From the NCBI RefSeq assembly GCF_003725295.1, contig NZ_QICB01000008.1:1-64000 (forward strand): a DNA stretch of 64,000 nt, in the 5' to 3' direction. The first letter of the stretch is position 1. Each line of letters begins with the position of its first letter. The notes beneath the pieces were generated by a model. The model ran no database searches and was not told where the DNA came from. It saw only the letters and a list, made by a program, of their open reading frames with translations. Origin of the DNA: Slackia faecicanis. Lineage in GTDB: Bacteria > Actinomycetota > Coriobacteriia > Coriobacteriales > Eggerthellaceae. The position numbers were made by a program, and so were the translations under genes. This document shows, piece after piece, positions 1 to 10,540 of the stretch.

Positions 1-2
1 TT

Positions 3-170
3 TTTGACGGCCTGAACATCGTCAATATCCGACGGAAAGGTGGTTTTGTAAAGCAGATTGGGTACCACCCGCAAAGCGGGTGGTTGTCTCGGCGCGGCTA
101 CGCGCGCGCCAGGCTGAAGCCATTAAATAAAAAACGCCCTGCATACGCAGGGCGTTTCAGTAAGCGGTAG
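3..170 (+). other. Open frame running off the left edge, unidentified
   Basis: The frame is open from the first bases and stops with TAG at 168-170, giving about 55 residues including FDGLNIVNIRRKGGFVKQIG. I do not recognise a family. Its last codons pass through the L9-operon terminator, so a genuine gene would have to end inside that hairpin, which makes coding doubtful. A small perfect hairpin, ACCACCCGC-AAA-GCGGGTGGT (64-84), lies within it. Such compact palindromes occur at ends of IS200/IS605-type elements and in terminators. This could be the tail of a mobile element or simply non-coding sequence. Confidence 0.15.
125..157 (-). terminator. Rho-independent terminator of the rpsF-ssb-rpsR-rplI operon
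   Basis: On the minus strand the stem AAACGCCCTGC/GCAGGGCGTTT (132-157) is followed by a T run. It lies about 20 bases after the L9 stop codon. Confidence 0.85.
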
Positions 171-175
171 AAGCG

Positions 176-706
176 CTACTCGGCAGCTTCCTCGGTAGCC
201 TCGACGGCCTCTTCGGCGGTCTCGACTTCCTCGACGACCTCTTCAGCAGCCTCTTCGGCGATAGCCTCGCCGACGATGAGGTTGAGGTCGACCTTGATGT
301 CGCGGTAGATGGACAGGGCCACGACATGCTCGCCAGCGGTCTTGATGGCCTTCTTGACCTCGAGACGCTTGCGGTCGATTTCGATGCCCAGCTCAGCCTT
401 GACGGCATCGGCGATCATGGCGGCGGTCACGGAACCGAAGAGGACGCCCTCTTCGCCGACCTTGACCTCGACCAGGATCTTCTTGCCCTCGAGGGCAGCC
501 TTGAGAGCGTTGGCATCGGCGATGCGCTGCTCTTCGCGCTTGGCGATGTTGTCCTTGCGCTGCTCCAGCTGCTTCAGGTTGCCCTTGGTAGCAAGGACAG
601 CCATCTTCTGGGGGCCCAGGTAGTTGTTGAAGAAGCCGCGGGCGACCTCGACGACGTCGCCTTCGCCACCCTTGCCCTTCAACTCGGTAAGCAGGATAAC
701 CTTCAT
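176..706 (-). CDS. rplI: 50S ribosomal protein L9
   Basis: L9 binds domain V of 23S rRNA and helps maintain reading frame. The 176-residue product starts MKVILLTELKGKGGEGDVVE and carries the family's N-terminal signature with the GFFNNYLGP segment near residue 24. A long connecting helix follows and then the C-terminal domain. The protein is longer than the usual roughly 148 residues because of a highly acidic tail of about 28 residues made mostly of E, A and V, which is seen in some high-GC actinobacterial relatives. It is the last gene of the S6-SSB-S18-L9 operon and starts 9 bases after the S18 stop. A ribosome site (AGGAGG) overlaps the S18 end. Identification is secure. Confidence 0.97.
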   Translation of the reverse strand: MKVILLTELKGKGGEGDVVEVARGFFNNYLGPQKMAVLATKGNLKQLEQRKDNIAKREEQRIADANALKAALEGKKILVEVKVGEEGVLFGSVTAAMIADAVKAELGIEIDRKRLEVKKAIKTAGEHVVALSIYRDIKVDLNLIVGEAIAEEAAEEVVEEVETAEEAVEATEEAAE

Positions 707-715
707 GGAAACCTC

Positions 716-976
716 CTAGCGGTTGCGACGATCGCCGCGGCCGCTGACAGCAGGCACCGTGTAAGGCATGAGAGCCATTTCACGAGCGTTCTTGATAGCG
801 GTGGCGATATCGCGCTGGTGCTGGACGCAAGCGCCCGTCACGCGACGGGGCTTGATCTTGCCACGATCGGTCATGTATTTGCGCAGCATAGCCGTGTCTT
901 TGTAATCGACGTACTGCGTGTCCTCTTTGCAGAACTGGCAGTACTTGCGGCGCGGCTGCTTGGTGTATTCAGCCAT
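716..976 (-). CDS. rpsR: 30S ribosomal protein S18
   Basis: S18 pairs with S6 in the platform of the small subunit. The 86-residue product starts [20 protein letters not shown] and contains the [12 protein letters not shown] core and a C-terminal RGDRR. Two N-terminal cysteines (CQFC) form a CxxC, as in zinc-binding forms of S18. A TTG lies 15 bases further upstream in frame, but the ATG at 976 is preceded by AGAGGAAA at good spacing, so I chose the ATG. It lies between ssb and rplI, the standard order. Confidence 0.97.
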   Translation of the reverse strand: MAEYTKQPRRKYCQFCKEDTQYVDYKDTAMLRKYMTDRGKIKPRRVTGACVQHQRDIATAIKNAREMALMPYTVPAVSGRGDRRNR

Positions 977-1026
977 GATTTCCTCTTTCAAATCCTTTTA
1001 AGATACTGTTGTCGGTGGTTCGCAGG

Positions 1027-1470
1027 TTAGAAGGGGATATCCTCGTCGTAGACGGAGGTATCCACCGCGGGGGCTGCGGGCATCGCCGCGGGGGCGTATG
1101 TCGGGGCGGACATGCGCGGCATGCCGGCGTTGCCGCCGCCATCGCGCGAAGCCATGAACTCGATCTCGTCGACGATGACTTCGATCTTGCTACGCTTCTG
1201 TCCGTCGCGCTCCCACTGGGACCAACGAAGCTTTCCTTCGATGGCAACCTTGGAACCCTTGCTCAGGAAACGAGAGACGCTTTCGGCGCGAGCTCCGAAC
1301 ATCGTGCAGTCGATGAAGTTCGGGTAATCCTCCCATTCGCCCGTCTGCTGGTTCTTGCGACGGTCGTTGACCGCCACGCCGAAGCCGAGAACAGGAAAAC
1401 CGTTCGCGGTCTGACGCAGCTCGGGGTCGCGCGTGAGGTTGCCCGATATGACCACTTTGTTGATGCTCAT
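1027..1470 (-). CDS. ssb: Single-stranded DNA-binding protein
   Basis: SSB coats single-stranded DNA and recruits replication and repair proteins through its C-terminal tip. The 147-residue product begins MSINKVVISGNLTRDPEL, has an OB-fold over residues 1-110 with the NFIDCTMFGARAE strand, a flexible Ala/Pro/Met-rich linker, and ends in DEDIPF. That is the acidic tip that binds partner proteins, so the protein should be fully interactive. It sits between rpsF and rpsR, the common arrangement that ties SSB supply to ribosomal protein expression. Confidence 0.97.
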   Translation of the reverse strand: MSINKVVISGNLTRDPELRQTANGFPVLGFGVAVNDRRKNQQTGEWEDYPNFIDCTMFGARAESVSRFLSKGSKVAIEGKLRWSQWERDGQKRSKIEVIVDEIEFMASRDGGGNAGMPRMSAPTYAPAAMPAAPAVDTSVYDEDIPF

Positions 1471-1533
1471 TGCTCTTCCTCATTCCTTACAGCAACGAGG
1501 GCGTGCGCCCTCAATCCGATAGCTCGATCGCGA

Positions 1534-1827
1534 TTAGTCGCGATCGGCGCGGTGGACGATCTTGTGGCGGACCACCGCGTCGGTGATGCGCAGCACGCGA
1601 TCCAGCTCCGCGATATTAGCGGGATTTGCGTGGAAATCGATCAGGGTGTACTCACCCTCGGTCAGGCCCTCGACCTCGAATGCAAGCTTGCGCTTGCCCC
1701 AGTCCTCGACGTTGTCGACCTTACCCTCGCCCTCGGCGATGGTGGTCTCGATACGCTTCATAACTGCCAAACGGGTTTCGTCGTCGATCGTAGGCGCGAC
1801 AAAGAACAACAATTCATAAGCCTTCAT
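1534..1827 (-). CDS. rpsF: 30S ribosomal protein S6
   Basis: S6 forms a heterodimer with S18 on the small-subunit platform. The 97-residue product begins MKAYELLFFVAPTIDDETR and contains NVEDWGKRKLAFEVEGLTEGEY, the characteristic RNA-binding stretch. The frame is open further upstream, but the ATG at 1827 is preceded directly by a near-perfect AGGAGGTGAC, which fixes the start. It is the first gene of the operon rpsF-ssb-rpsR-rplI, with a promoter about 90 bases upstream. Confidence 0.97.
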   Translation of the reverse strand: MKAYELLFFVAPTIDDETRLAVMKRIETTIAEGEGKVDNVEDWGKRKLAFEVEGLTEGEYTLIDFHANPANIAELDRVLRITDAVVRHKIVHRADRD

Positions 1828-1847
1828 TATGTCACCTCCTCTGGACT

Positions 1848-1887
1848 TACGGCCCCGGGACGCATGAAGGCATCTGCCCGGGACAGG
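1848..1887 (-). promoter_or_regulatory. Leader hairpin of the rpsF operon
   Basis: The leader between promoter and rpsF has inverted copies of CCCGGG about 20 bases apart (near 1853 and 1881 on the plus strand). Many bacteria have an S6:S18-binding autoregulatory hairpin in this leader. I see the dyad but cannot confirm the conserved bulge. Confidence 0.3.
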
Positions 1888-1897
1888 AAACCTGGCT

Positions 1898-1926
1898 ATA
1901 GTACCAGCAAGACAGGCCCGATGCAA
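1898..1926 (-). promoter_or_regulatory. Promoter of the rpsF operon
   Basis: On the minus strand, TTGCAT (1921-1926) and TACTAT (1898-1903) are separated by 17 bases. This is a good match to a housekeeping-sigma promoter and is correctly placed upstream of rpsF. Confidence 0.6.
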
Positions 1927-2166
1927 ATACAAAATCCCACGTCGGTGCGCACATCACAACTTGTCCATGAGCATAGCCTCGCGACCCGGCCCGTATTTCG
2001 CGCATCGCCGGCCGCGCTCCGGCCGCGAAATGCCTCCGGCGCGGTTCATTTCGGGTTTCCCTATGCACGAACGCGCGCCGAAAGGAAAACGCGGCGGCGG
2101 TCTTTTATACTTTTTGGCGAACGAAAGCCGCGGCGACAAAGGCGCCGCACGGAAAAAGGAGATGCC

Positions 2167-2640
2167 ATGGCTGACAGGAATGTCGAAAGCGACACCATCG
2201 GAGTGCCCCAGCTCGACGAGACCCTCGAGGTCTTGCTGCTGCAGACGATCGAGGAAGCCCAGCAGCGCATGGACGACGGCGAGGACGTCGTTCCCTTCAC
2301 CGCCCTACTGATCGGCGAGTCGGTCTTCGAGGAAACCCACACCGGCACGACCGACGAGTGCTTCGAGTCCGCCCAGAACACCATCGAAGGCGCCGAGGGC
2401 GCGCGTGCGTACGCGTTCTGCTACGACGGCTACGTCGAAACCGATGACGGCGACAAGGACGCCATCATCGCCGAGGGCGGCATGGCGGGAGACGCTGCAG
2501 GCGTCGCCGTGGGTCTGCTCTACACCGAGGGCGAGAACGGCATCGAGTTCGAAGAAGAGGTCTGCTACATCGCCGAGGCCCCGAACTTCCTCGCCGGCAA
2601 AGAGCCCGTCTCCGACATCATCGAAGACGACGAGGAGTAA
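2167..2640 (+). CDS. Conserved-looking acidic protein of unknown function
   Basis: The frame encodes 157 residues from ATG 2167, preceded by AAAAAGGAG. The product begins MADRNVESDTIGVPQLDETL and is strongly acidic, ending IIEDDEE. It has no signal peptide, membrane segment or cysteine pair and looks like a soluble cytoplasmic alpha/beta protein. The middle has GESVFEETHTGTTDECFESA followed by glycine-rich segments around GGMAGDAAGVAVG. I do not recognise the family. It is monocistronic: a clear terminator follows within 50 bases and the neighbour on the left is the divergent rpsF operon. Codon usage matches its neighbours, so it is probably a real gene. Confidence 0.75.
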   Translation: MADRNVESDTIGVPQLDETLEVLLLQTIEEAQQRMDDGEDVVPFTALLIGESVFEETHTGTTDECFESAQNTIEGAEGARAYAFCYDGYVETDDGDKDAIIAEGGMAGDAAGVAVGLLYTEGENGIEFEEEVCYIAEAPNFLAGKEPVSDIIEDDEE

Positions 2641-2660
2641 TTTCACGCCCGTCTTCGCCA

Positions 2661-2688
2661 AGCCCGCCGTTTTCGGCGGGCTTTTTTT
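2661..2688 (+). terminator. Terminator after the acidic protein gene
   Basis: AGCCCGCCG-TTTT-CGGCGGGCT followed by seven T, 20 bases after the stop codon. Confidence 0.9.
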
Positions 2689-2774
2689 CTTCAGGGCGAA
2701 AGCAGCCGGGTAGGAAGTTTCGAAAAAACGTCGGCGCGCGCGACGTTATCGGTTCGAATCCCGTTGACCGGAAA

Positions 2775-2808
2775 TAAAAAAACAGGCCCGAGCTCTCCCG
2801 GACCTGTT
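2775..2808 (-). terminator. Terminator of tRNA-Ser(CGA)
   Basis: On the minus strand an AACAGG/CCTGTT-based stem with an inner CCG/CGG pair (2781-2808) is followed by a T run, just after the tRNA 3' end. Confidence 0.8.
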
Positions 2809-2818
2809 GCATTCGTTC

Positions 2819-2911
2819 TGGCGGAGGAGGAGGGATTCGAACCCTCGTCACCCGGGTTACGGGTGAAACGGTTTTCGAGACCGCCGCATTCAACCACTCT
2901 GCCACCCCTCC
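2819..2911 (-). tRNA. tRNA-Ser(CGA)
   Basis: A class II tRNA of 93 bases including encoded CCA. The acceptor GGAGGGG pairs with CTCCTCC, the anticodon loop is CT-CGA-AA, there is a long variable arm, and the T arm is GAGGG-TTCGAAT-CCCTC. It reads the UCG codon. Confidence 0.95.
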
Positions 2912-2977
2912 GCAGGGTGGCATGGCATCTGCCATGCGCAGTAGTGCATAGTAACAGGTTCGACAGAATCGGACAAG

Positions 2978-2993
2978 TGTTTCACGTGAAACG
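2978..2993. promoter_or_regulatory. parS site 1
   Basis: TGTTTCACGTGAAACG matches 15 of 16 bases of the ParB-binding consensus. It lies between the two serine tRNA genes, about 15 kb from the DnaA-box cluster. Confidence 0.85.
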
Positions 2994-3039
2994 CCATGGG
3001 GGCCCGATTCCATAATGCGATCCAGCCCACCTCTAGCGT

Positions 3040-3067
3040 AAAAAAACGCCGCTCTTGCGAGCGGCGT
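3040..3067 (-). terminator. Terminator of tRNA-Ser(GGA)
   Basis: ACGCCGCTC/GAGCGGCGT stem (3046-3067) followed on the minus strand by seven T. Confidence 0.9.
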
Positions 3068-3076
3068 AATGAATTC

Positions 3077-3168
3077 TGGCGGAGAGATGGGGATTCGAAC
3101 CCCAGATACGCTTTTGGCGCATACACGATTTCCAATCGTGCTCCTTCGGCCAGCTCGGACATCTCTCC
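3077..3168 (-). tRNA. tRNA-Ser(GGA)
   Basis: A class II tRNA with acceptor GGAGAGA/TCTCTCC, anticodon loop TT-GGA-AA, long variable arm, T loop TTCGAAT and encoded CCA. It reads UCC and UCU. A TATACT box (rc of 3207-3212) lies upstream. Confidence 0.95.
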
Positions 3169-3244
3169 GTATTCGATTGGCTGCATATCTCATGCAGCGG
3201 CAATAAAGTATAGCAAAAGCGAGAAAAAATACCAGCCCTATTTG

Positions 3245-3278
3245 AAAATAAATAAGACCGCTCGCAAGCGGTCTTATT
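3245..3278 (-). terminator. Terminator of the PrsA-like gene
   Basis: The stem AATAAGACCGCT/AGCGGTCTTATT (3251-3278) lies 20 bases after the stop, with T-rich sequence following on the minus strand. Confidence 0.8.
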
Positions 3279-3297
3279 CGATGGCGTTAAACCGGAA

Positions 3298-4533
3298 CTA
3301 GCGCGCAGTGGTGGCGCCGTCGGTCTCGGGGACCTGGGCAGATTCCGCAGCGGCCTCTTCGGCGGGCTCGGCCTGCTCGCCCTCGGCGGCATCGCTGGAT
3401 TCGGCAGCGGCATCTCCGGCCGACGCACCGCCGGGAACGCCGGGAGCGGCCGTGTCCTCAGGGGTGGTCGGGGTCACGCCCGTGGTGTCGACGTTGTAGG
3501 AAACGTCGGAGGGCATGTCGTTGATCACGATGTCGGCGGCCTCCTTATAGCCGGCGTACCAATCGGAATACGCCTGGCTCCTGCTGGAGGACTCGATCGA
3601 CTTCTTGATGCCGTCGCTGAACTCCACGGGGATCTGGTCGACGGAGGTCACCTCTTCAGGAGCGGTGAACACGTCGGTGCACTTGATGATGTGGATGCCG
3701 TAGTTCGTGGTGACGAGTCCGCTCACCTGGTCCTTCTCAAGGCCGTCGAGAGCGGTCTGGTATTCCTCGACGAACGTGGTCAGCTTATCCCAGCCAACAT
3801 TGCCGCCGTCTTCCTTGGAGCCCTCGTCGGTGGAGTACTGCTTCGCAGCCTCGGCGAAATCGAGCTCGCCGGCGTTGATCTTATCGAGAACCTCCTGAGC
3901 CGTGGCCTGCTCCTCGGAAGCGAACAGGATGTGGCTGGACTTCTTGGCTCCGTCATAGGCGGAAGCGTACATCTGCGCGTACTGCAGCATTTCCTCTTCG
4001 GTGGGCTCGGTGGGCGCCGCGACCTTGTCCATCAGGCCGGCCTCGATGAGGTTCAGCTTGATCATGTCGCGATAGCGGTCCTCGGTGACACCGACGGCCT
4101 GGAGGGCGTTCTTCCACTCTTCGTCGGAGGAGTAGTAGCCGCGCATGGTGGAAATCTGCTCGTCGACCTGGGCATCGTCGACCACGACGCCGTTCTCTTC
4201 GGCAGCCTGGCGGATGAGCTCCTGGCTCACGTAGTAGTCGATGACTTCCTCGCGGACGGCGGTCGCATCGAGGCCGTTATCGACCATCCACTGGGCCCAG
4301 TCGGAATCTTCCGTAAGGCCGTTGGACGAACGGAAGCTGTCGACGTACGCGGTAATCGCCTTCTCGCCGAGCTCGACGCCGTTCACCGTGGCGGCCACGC
4401 CGCCGGAAACGTCATTGATATCGGCGCCCGAAGAATCGGCGTTCGATTCGCCCGAGCACGCCACAAGGCCGAGCCCGCACGTAACCGTCAAGGCCGCAAC
4501 GCACGCAGCCCTCAACAAGCCAGAAGTTTTCAT
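3298..4533 (-). CDS. prsA: PrsA/SurA-like peptidyl-prolyl isomerase lipoprotein
   Basis: A 411-residue extracytoplasmic foldase. Residues 1-26 are a lipoprotein signal ending in the lipobox LVAC (Cys26 would carry lipid). Residues 45-190 resemble the SurA-type N-terminal chaperone helices, beginning AATVNGVELGEKAITAY. Residues 195-290 form a parvulin domain, recognisable by SSHILFASEEQA, EAAKQYSTDEGSKEDGGNVG and the end GIHIIK. The last 70 residues are a disordered Ala/Glu/Pro tail of unknown role. It should assist folding of secreted proteins at the outer face of the membrane. The gene is monocistronic with its own terminator. Start is ATG 4533. The family is clear; the exact name PrsA is by architecture. 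Confidence 0.85.
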   Translation of the reverse strand: MKTSGLLRAACVAALTVTCGLGLVACSGESNADSSGADINDVSGGVAATVNGVELGEKAITAYVDSFRSSNGLTEDSDWAQWMVDNGLDATAVREEVIDYYVSQELIRQAAEENGVVVDDAQVDEQISTMRGYYSSDEEWKNALQAVGVTEDRYRDMIKLNLIEAGLMDKVAAPTEPTEEEMLQYAQMYASAYDGAKKSSHILFASEEQATAQEVLDKINAGELDFAEAAKQYSTDEGSKEDGGNVGWDKLTTFVEEYQTALDGLEKDQVSGLVTTNYGIHIIKCTDVFTAPEEVTSVDQIPVEFSDGIKKSIESSSRSQAYSDWYAGYKEAADIVINDMPSDVSYNVDTTGVTPTTPEDTAAPGVPGGASAGDAAAESSDAAEGEQAEPAEEAAAESAQVPETDGATTAR

Positions 4534-4764
4534 GAGTCACACCTCTCGAAACAATAATGCCAAGGGAAACCATCCCTTCGCTACAGCGATGGGTATTGTG
4601 CCATACGCCCTGAAAGCCGAAATAGCGTCCACAATACACCCACAACGACGGCTGTTTTTACCCGAAAAAGAGTATGCGACATGCTATTTCACCCGATACG
4701 GCGGCTTTTTCACCCCTGAAGGGCGAGCCCGGGCGCCCCTTCGCTTCTTCGTCCCGAAACGAAA

Positions 4765-4799
4765 GGCCGGGCCGGAAAGTCTGACTTTCCGGCCCGGCC
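4765..4799 (-). terminator. Strong hairpin after typA
   Basis: A 16-bp GC-rich stem, GGCCGGGCCGGAAAGT with its complement, separated by CT, lies 45 bases after the typA stop. The rest of the 311-base gap (4534-4844) holds the prsA upstream region, with no gene seen. Confidence 0.7.
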
Positions 4800-4844
4800 C
4801 CGTCGGCCGCCTGCCGCGGCCTGTCGCGCGATGCGGTTCGCGCG

Positions 4845-6655
<1,811 letters not shown>

Positions 6656-6656
<1 letters not shown>

Positions 6657-7189
6657 CAGTCTTCTTCCCAATCTTGTTCAAGCTGGCGTTTCTGCATGTC
6701 TATCTCTTTGAGGTGATCGTTGATGGTGGAGATGTTCTGGCACGCGGCGATCACCGAAACGATTCCCCAGACGATAAGCGCGCCCGCAATGCCTGCGATC
6801 CAAATGACGCGCCTTCCGAGGATGGCCCCCGCGGCGCCGACGGCCATCATGATGACGGCGTTGCGGCGTTCGTCGTACAAGGCGTCGCGCTGGGCGACGA
6901 GCTGCGTTCTGGCGGCCGCCAGACCGGCAAGCTGGGCCTCCACGTAGGAAACCGATCGAGACGACCGGGCGGAACCCGACGCCTCCTTCGACCCGCGACC
7001 CGATTTGAGGAATTCATAAGCATCCTGAAGGCGCTTGAACTGCTCGGTCGCGCGTTCCTGAAGCTTTTTATTGCCCGCGAAGCGGTCGGGGTGGAAGATC
7101 TGCACGCATTCTTTGTAGGCGGTTTTGATGTCTTGGGCCGTGGCGTCGTCGTCGAGGCCGAGAATATTAAGCGCTTCGATGCGATTCAC
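6656..7189 (-). CDS. Membrane-anchored J-domain protein
   Basis: A 177-residue protein with an N-terminal J domain (about residues 1-65) including the HPD motif in [12 protein letters not shown], which stimulates the ATPase of DnaK. It lacks the Gly/Phe and zinc-finger parts of DnaJ. A short Ser-rich linker and a helical segment ([20 protein letters not shown]) follow, then two closely spaced hydrophobic helices and a C-terminal coiled segment ending QLEQDWEED. It probably recruits DnaK to the membrane. The GTG start at 7189 follows AAGGGAG at proper spacing; the longer open frame upstream has no site. It overlaps typA by one base. Its substrate is unknown. Confidence 0.85.
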
Positions 7190-7353
7190 GCCGCTCCCTT
7201 CGTTTCTTTCGCCTGTCGTTTTTTGCGACGCGCCATTATAGCATCGGGCGAGGTAGCGCGATAATTTTGCAGGAAAAGCCCGGAGAGGCGACAAATAGCG
7301 AGCCGAAGGAGAGGCGAGGATCGCCAGAAGGGGAGGCGGGGATGTCTCGAGAA

Positions 7354-7386
7354 ATAAAAAAAAATGCAGGCTCGAATGAACCTGCA
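7354..7386 (-). terminator. Terminator of tRNA-Ala
   Basis: TGCAGG/CCTGCA stem with a long T run on the minus strand, directly after the tRNA 3' end. Confidence 0.85.
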
Positions 7387-7396
7387 TCGACATGTA

Positions 7397-7472
7397 TGGT
7401 GGAGCTTAGGGGGATCGAACCCCTGACCTCAGGCTTGCAAAGCCCGCGCTCTCCCAGCTGAGCTAAAGCCCC
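7397..7472 (-). tRNA. tRNA-Ala(TGC)
   Basis: 76 bases with encoded CCA. Acceptor GGGGCTT/AAGCTCC, D arm TAGCTCAGCTGGGAGAGC, anticodon TGC, T loop TTCGATC. It is paired with tRNA-Ile as in rRNA spacers, but no rRNA is nearby. Confidence 0.95.
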
Positions 7473-7491
7473 GGAATGGCACTTACAATAA

Positions 7492-7525
7492 ACGCTCCAC
7501 CGGCTCGTGGCTCACGGTGGAGCGT
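7492..7525 (-). terminator. Hairpin between tRNA-Ile and tRNA-Ala
   Basis: ACGCTCCACCG and its complement CGGTGGAGCGT, 12 bases apart, lie after tRNA-Ile on the minus strand. It could terminate or process the tRNA-Ile transcript. Confidence 0.5.
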
Positions 7526-7539
7526 CTATTCATTACGGA

Positions 7540-7616
<77 letters not shown>

Positions 7617-7635
7617 GCAACGAAAGTGCTCCGCT

Positions 7636-7665
7636 ATAATAAAACAGACTTGCACGTTTTGGCAA
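7636..7665 (-). promoter_or_regulatory. Promoter of tRNA-Ile
   Basis: On the minus strand, TTGCCA (7660-7665) and TATTAT (7636-7641) are 18 bases apart, 20 bases before the tRNA. The rest of 7666-7804 is AT-rich and holds no gene. Confidence 0.6.
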
Positions 7666-7804
7666 GAACAATTTTAAATTTTTTTCCAATTGAATGCGGA
7701 ATAGTCTCTGACCTGGGGAAATTGTCAAAACAAATCGGAACACCGCTGATCGGCCTCCCCTGCGGCGGCTCTGGCATGACGCGAATCGCGCGCTTCCAGC
7801 AAGC

Positions 7805-7836
7805 AAAAAGCCGGCCCTGGAAACCCAGGGCCGGCT
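7805..7836 (-). terminator. Terminator of gyrA
   Basis: AGCCGGCCCTGG and its complement separated by a four-base loop, followed by T on the minus strand, about 55 bases after the gyrA stop. Confidence 0.85.
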
Positions 7837-7889
7837 TCGAATACCGTGCATATCCGGCTCGAAGCCGGCCTATGGAAGGCTGTACGGCG

Positions 7890-10466
7890 CTAGTCCCTTT
7901 CGGCGCCCGACAGCTCGTCGTCGTCATCGTCGGCGGCGTTCGATGCCACTTCGATCAGCGACGTCTGGTTCGGGTCGGGCTCGACGGACTCGGCGGCCTT
8001 CTTCTGGCGCCTCTTCGTCGAATCGGTGGCGATGGCCACCGCCGTCACCTTGTCCTCGTCAGCCACGTTCATCACGCGCACGCCCTGGGTCGAGCGGCCG
8101 AGCTGGCTCACGTCCTCGACGGGGGTGCGGATCACGACGCCCTCCTCGGAGATGATCATGAGCTCGCTTGAAGGCTTCACGACCTTCATAGCCGTCAGCA
8201 AGCCCTTCTTCGCCGTCATCGTGATGGTGAAGACGCCCTGGCCGCCGCGATGGTGCTCGGGGTATTCCACGACCGGAGTCCTCTTGCCGTAGCCCTTCTC
8301 GGTGATGACGAACAGCTCGGTATCGGGCTTGGCGATTTCCATGCCCAAGACCTTCACGCCCGCAGGCACCGTCATGCCGCGCACGCCCATGGTGTCGCGA
8401 CCCATGGCGCGGGCCTCGGACTCGTCCCACATGATGGCCTTGCCCGCGCTCGACACCATCATGACCTTCTCGCCCTGCTTCACGCGGCGCACGGCAATCA
8501 GGCTGTCGCCGTCTTTCAGGTTGATGGCGATCAGGCCGTCGCGGCGCGTACGGTCGTACAGGCTCATGGAGGTCTTCTTCACCATGCCCTGCTCGGTGCC
8601 GAACATGAGGAATTCGTCCTCGGGGAAGTCCTTCGTGGCGATGATCGCCGAAATGGTCTCGCCCTTGGCGAGCGGCAGCAGGTTCACGATGGCCGTACCG
8701 CGCGCGTGGCGGCTCGCCTCGGGAAGCTCGTAGACCTTCAGGCGATATACCTTGCCCGCCGTGGAGAAGAACAGCATGTAGCTATGCGTGGACGCCACGA
8801 ACAGGTGCTCGACGAAGTCGTTGTCTTTCAGGTTGACGCCCTGCATGCCCTTGCCGCCGCGCTTCTGCTGGCGATACGTGGCCACGGGCAGGCGCTTGAC
8901 GTAGCCGGCCTTGGTCACGGTGACGACCATGTCCTCTTCCGCGATCAGGTCCTCCACGTCGAGGTCTTTGGCCTCGGCGGCAAGACGGGTGCGGCGCGGG
9001 GTATCGAACTTGCTCTTGATCTCCTGCAGCTCTTCCTTGATGACCTGGCGCATGAGCGCCTCGTCGGAAAGGATCTGCTTGTAGTAGGCGATCTTCTCGC
9101 GCAGCTCGTTCAACTCGTCCTCGAGCTTGTGACGCTCCAGGCCGGTCAGGCGGCGCAGGCGCATCTCGAGGATCGCGGCCGTCTGGGCCTCGGACAGAGA
9201 GAAGCGCTCCTGCAGCTTGGCGGACGCCTCTTTGTCGGTCTGAGAGCCGCGGATGATGGCGATGACCTCGTCGATATGGTCGAGCGCGATCAGCAGGCCC
9301 TCCAGGATATGGGCGCGCTCCTCGGCCTTGCGCAGGTCGAAGCGCGTGCGGCGGATGATGACATCCTCCTGGTGCTTGATGTAGTGGAACAGCATCTCCT
9401 TGAGCGAAAGCGTATGGGGAACGCCGTCCACCAGAGCGAGCATGTTCACGCCCCAGCCCACCTGCAGCTGGGTGTGCTTGTACAGCTTGTTGAGCACCAC
9501 CTGCGGGATGGCGTTCTGCTTGAGCTCGATGATGATGTCGACCGGGCTGTTGCGGTCGGCGCCATCGTGCACGTTCGAGATCTCAGGGAGCTTCTTCTCG
9601 CGGATCAGCTCGCCCAGCTTGGTCATCAGGTTGGTGCGGTTCACCTGATAGGGAATCTCGGTGATGACGATGGAGCTCTTGCCGTTCTTGCCCTCGACGA
9701 TCTTGTGCTTGGCGCGGATCGTCAGGCTGCCGCGGCCGGTTTCGTAGGCGTCGATGATGCCCTTGCGGCCCATGATGATGCCGCCGGTGGGGAAGTCGGG
9801 GCCGGGGAGCACCTTCATGAGCTCCTCGGTGGTGACGTCCGGGTTGTCGAGCATCAGGCACGTGGCGTCGATCGTCTCGCCCAGGTTGTGGGGCGGGATG
9901 TTGGTCGCCATGCCGACGGCGATGCCGTTGCTGCCGTTAACGAGCAGGTTCGGGAAGCGCGCGGGGAGCACTTCGGGCTCCTGCAGGCTCTCGTCGTAGT
10001 TAGGGCGCCAGTCGACCGTCTCCTTCTCGAGGTCGCGCAGAAGCTCCATGGCGGGCTTGGCCAGACGGGCCTCGGTGTAACGCATGGCGGCGGCGGAGTC
10101 GCCGTCGATGCTGCCGAAGTTGCCATGGCCGTCCACCAGGGGAACGCGCATGGAGAAGTCCTGGGCCAGGCGGACCATGGTGTCGTACACGGCGGAGTCG
10201 CCATGCGGATGGTATTTGCCGATCACGTCGCCGACCGTACGCGCGGACTTGCTGTGCGGACGGGAGGGCGTGATGCCGCTATCGTACATAGCGTACAAAA
10301 TGCGGCGATGCACGGGCTTGAGGCCGTCGCGCACGTCGGGAAGGGCGCGCGACATGATAACGCTCATCGAATATTCGAGAAACGACGTGCGCATCTCCTT
10401 GCCAAGCTCGGCGGATTTAATTCCGGACGCTCCGGAATCGATATCGTCGAAGTTCTGTTCAGCCAC
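7890..10466 (-). CDS. gyrA: DNA gyrase subunit A
   Basis: GyrA is the DNA-cleaving subunit of gyrase, which introduces negative supercoils with GyrB. The 858-residue product has the catalytic tyrosine at about Tyr130 ([10 protein letters not shown]), the quinolone region [10 protein letters not shown] with Ser91 and Asp95 (the equivalents of E. coli Ser83 and Asp87), and the GyrA box QKRGGKG in the C-terminal beta-pinwheel. That box marks it as gyrase rather than topoisomerase IV. Unmutated Ser and Asp predict no target-based quinolone resistance at those positions. Start is GTG 10466 preceded by TTGGAGGAAG. It follows gyrB across a 299-base gap holding parS site 2. Confidence 0.98.
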   Translation of the reverse strand: MAEQNFDDIDSGASGIKSAELGKEMRTSFLEYSMSVIMSRALPDVRDGLKPVHRRILYAMYDSGITPSRPHSKSARTVGDVIGKYHPHGDSAVYDTMVRLAQDFSMRVPLVDGHGNFGSIDGDSAAAMRYTEARLAKPAMELLRDLEKETVDWRPNYDESLQEPEVLPARFPNLLVNGSNGIAVGMATNIPPHNLGETIDATCLMLDNPDVTTEELMKVLPGPDFPTGGIIMGRKGIIDAYETGRGSLTIRAKHKIVEGKNGKSSIVITEIPYQVNRTNLMTKLGELIREKKLPEISNVHDGADRNSPVDIIIELKQNAIPQVVLNKLYKHTQLQVGWGVNMLALVDGVPHTLSLKEMLFHYIKHQEDVIIRRTRFDLRKAEERAHILEGLLIALDHIDEVIAIIRGSQTDKEASAKLQERFSLSEAQTAAILEMRLRRLTGLERHKLEDELNELREKIAYYKQILSDEALMRQVIKEELQEIKSKFDTPRRTRLAAEAKDLDVEDLIAEEDMVVTVTKAGYVKRLPVATYRQQKRGGKGMQGVNLKDNDFVEHLFVASTHSYMLFFSTAGKVYRLKVYELPEASRHARGTAIVNLLPLAKGETISAIIATKDFPEDEFLMFGTEQGMVKKTSMSLYDRTRRDGLIAINLKDGDSLIAVRRVKQGEKVMMVSSAGKAIMWDESEARAMGRDTMGVRGMTVPAGVKVLGMEIAKPDTELFVITEKGYGKRTPVVEYPEHHRGGQGVFTITMTAKKGLLTAMKVVKPSSELMIISEEGVVIRTPVEDVSQLGRSTQGVRVMNVADEDKVTAVAIATDSTKRRQKKAAESVEPDPNQTSLIEVASNAADDDDDELSGAERD

Positions 10467-10524
10467 GATTCTTCCTCCAAAGTAGAAGTCGTAGGTTCGT
10501 TAATCACAAACGCGAAACACGCGA

Positions 10525-10540
10525 TGTTTCACGTGAAACA
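10525..10540. promoter_or_regulatory. parS site 2
   Basis: TGTTTCACGTGAAACA, a perfect 16-base ParB site in the gyrB-gyrA gap. The rest of that gap is GC-rich, with a hairpin GCCCGCCC/GGGCGGGG near 10,677-10,699 that may end the gyrB transcript. Confidence 0.95.
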
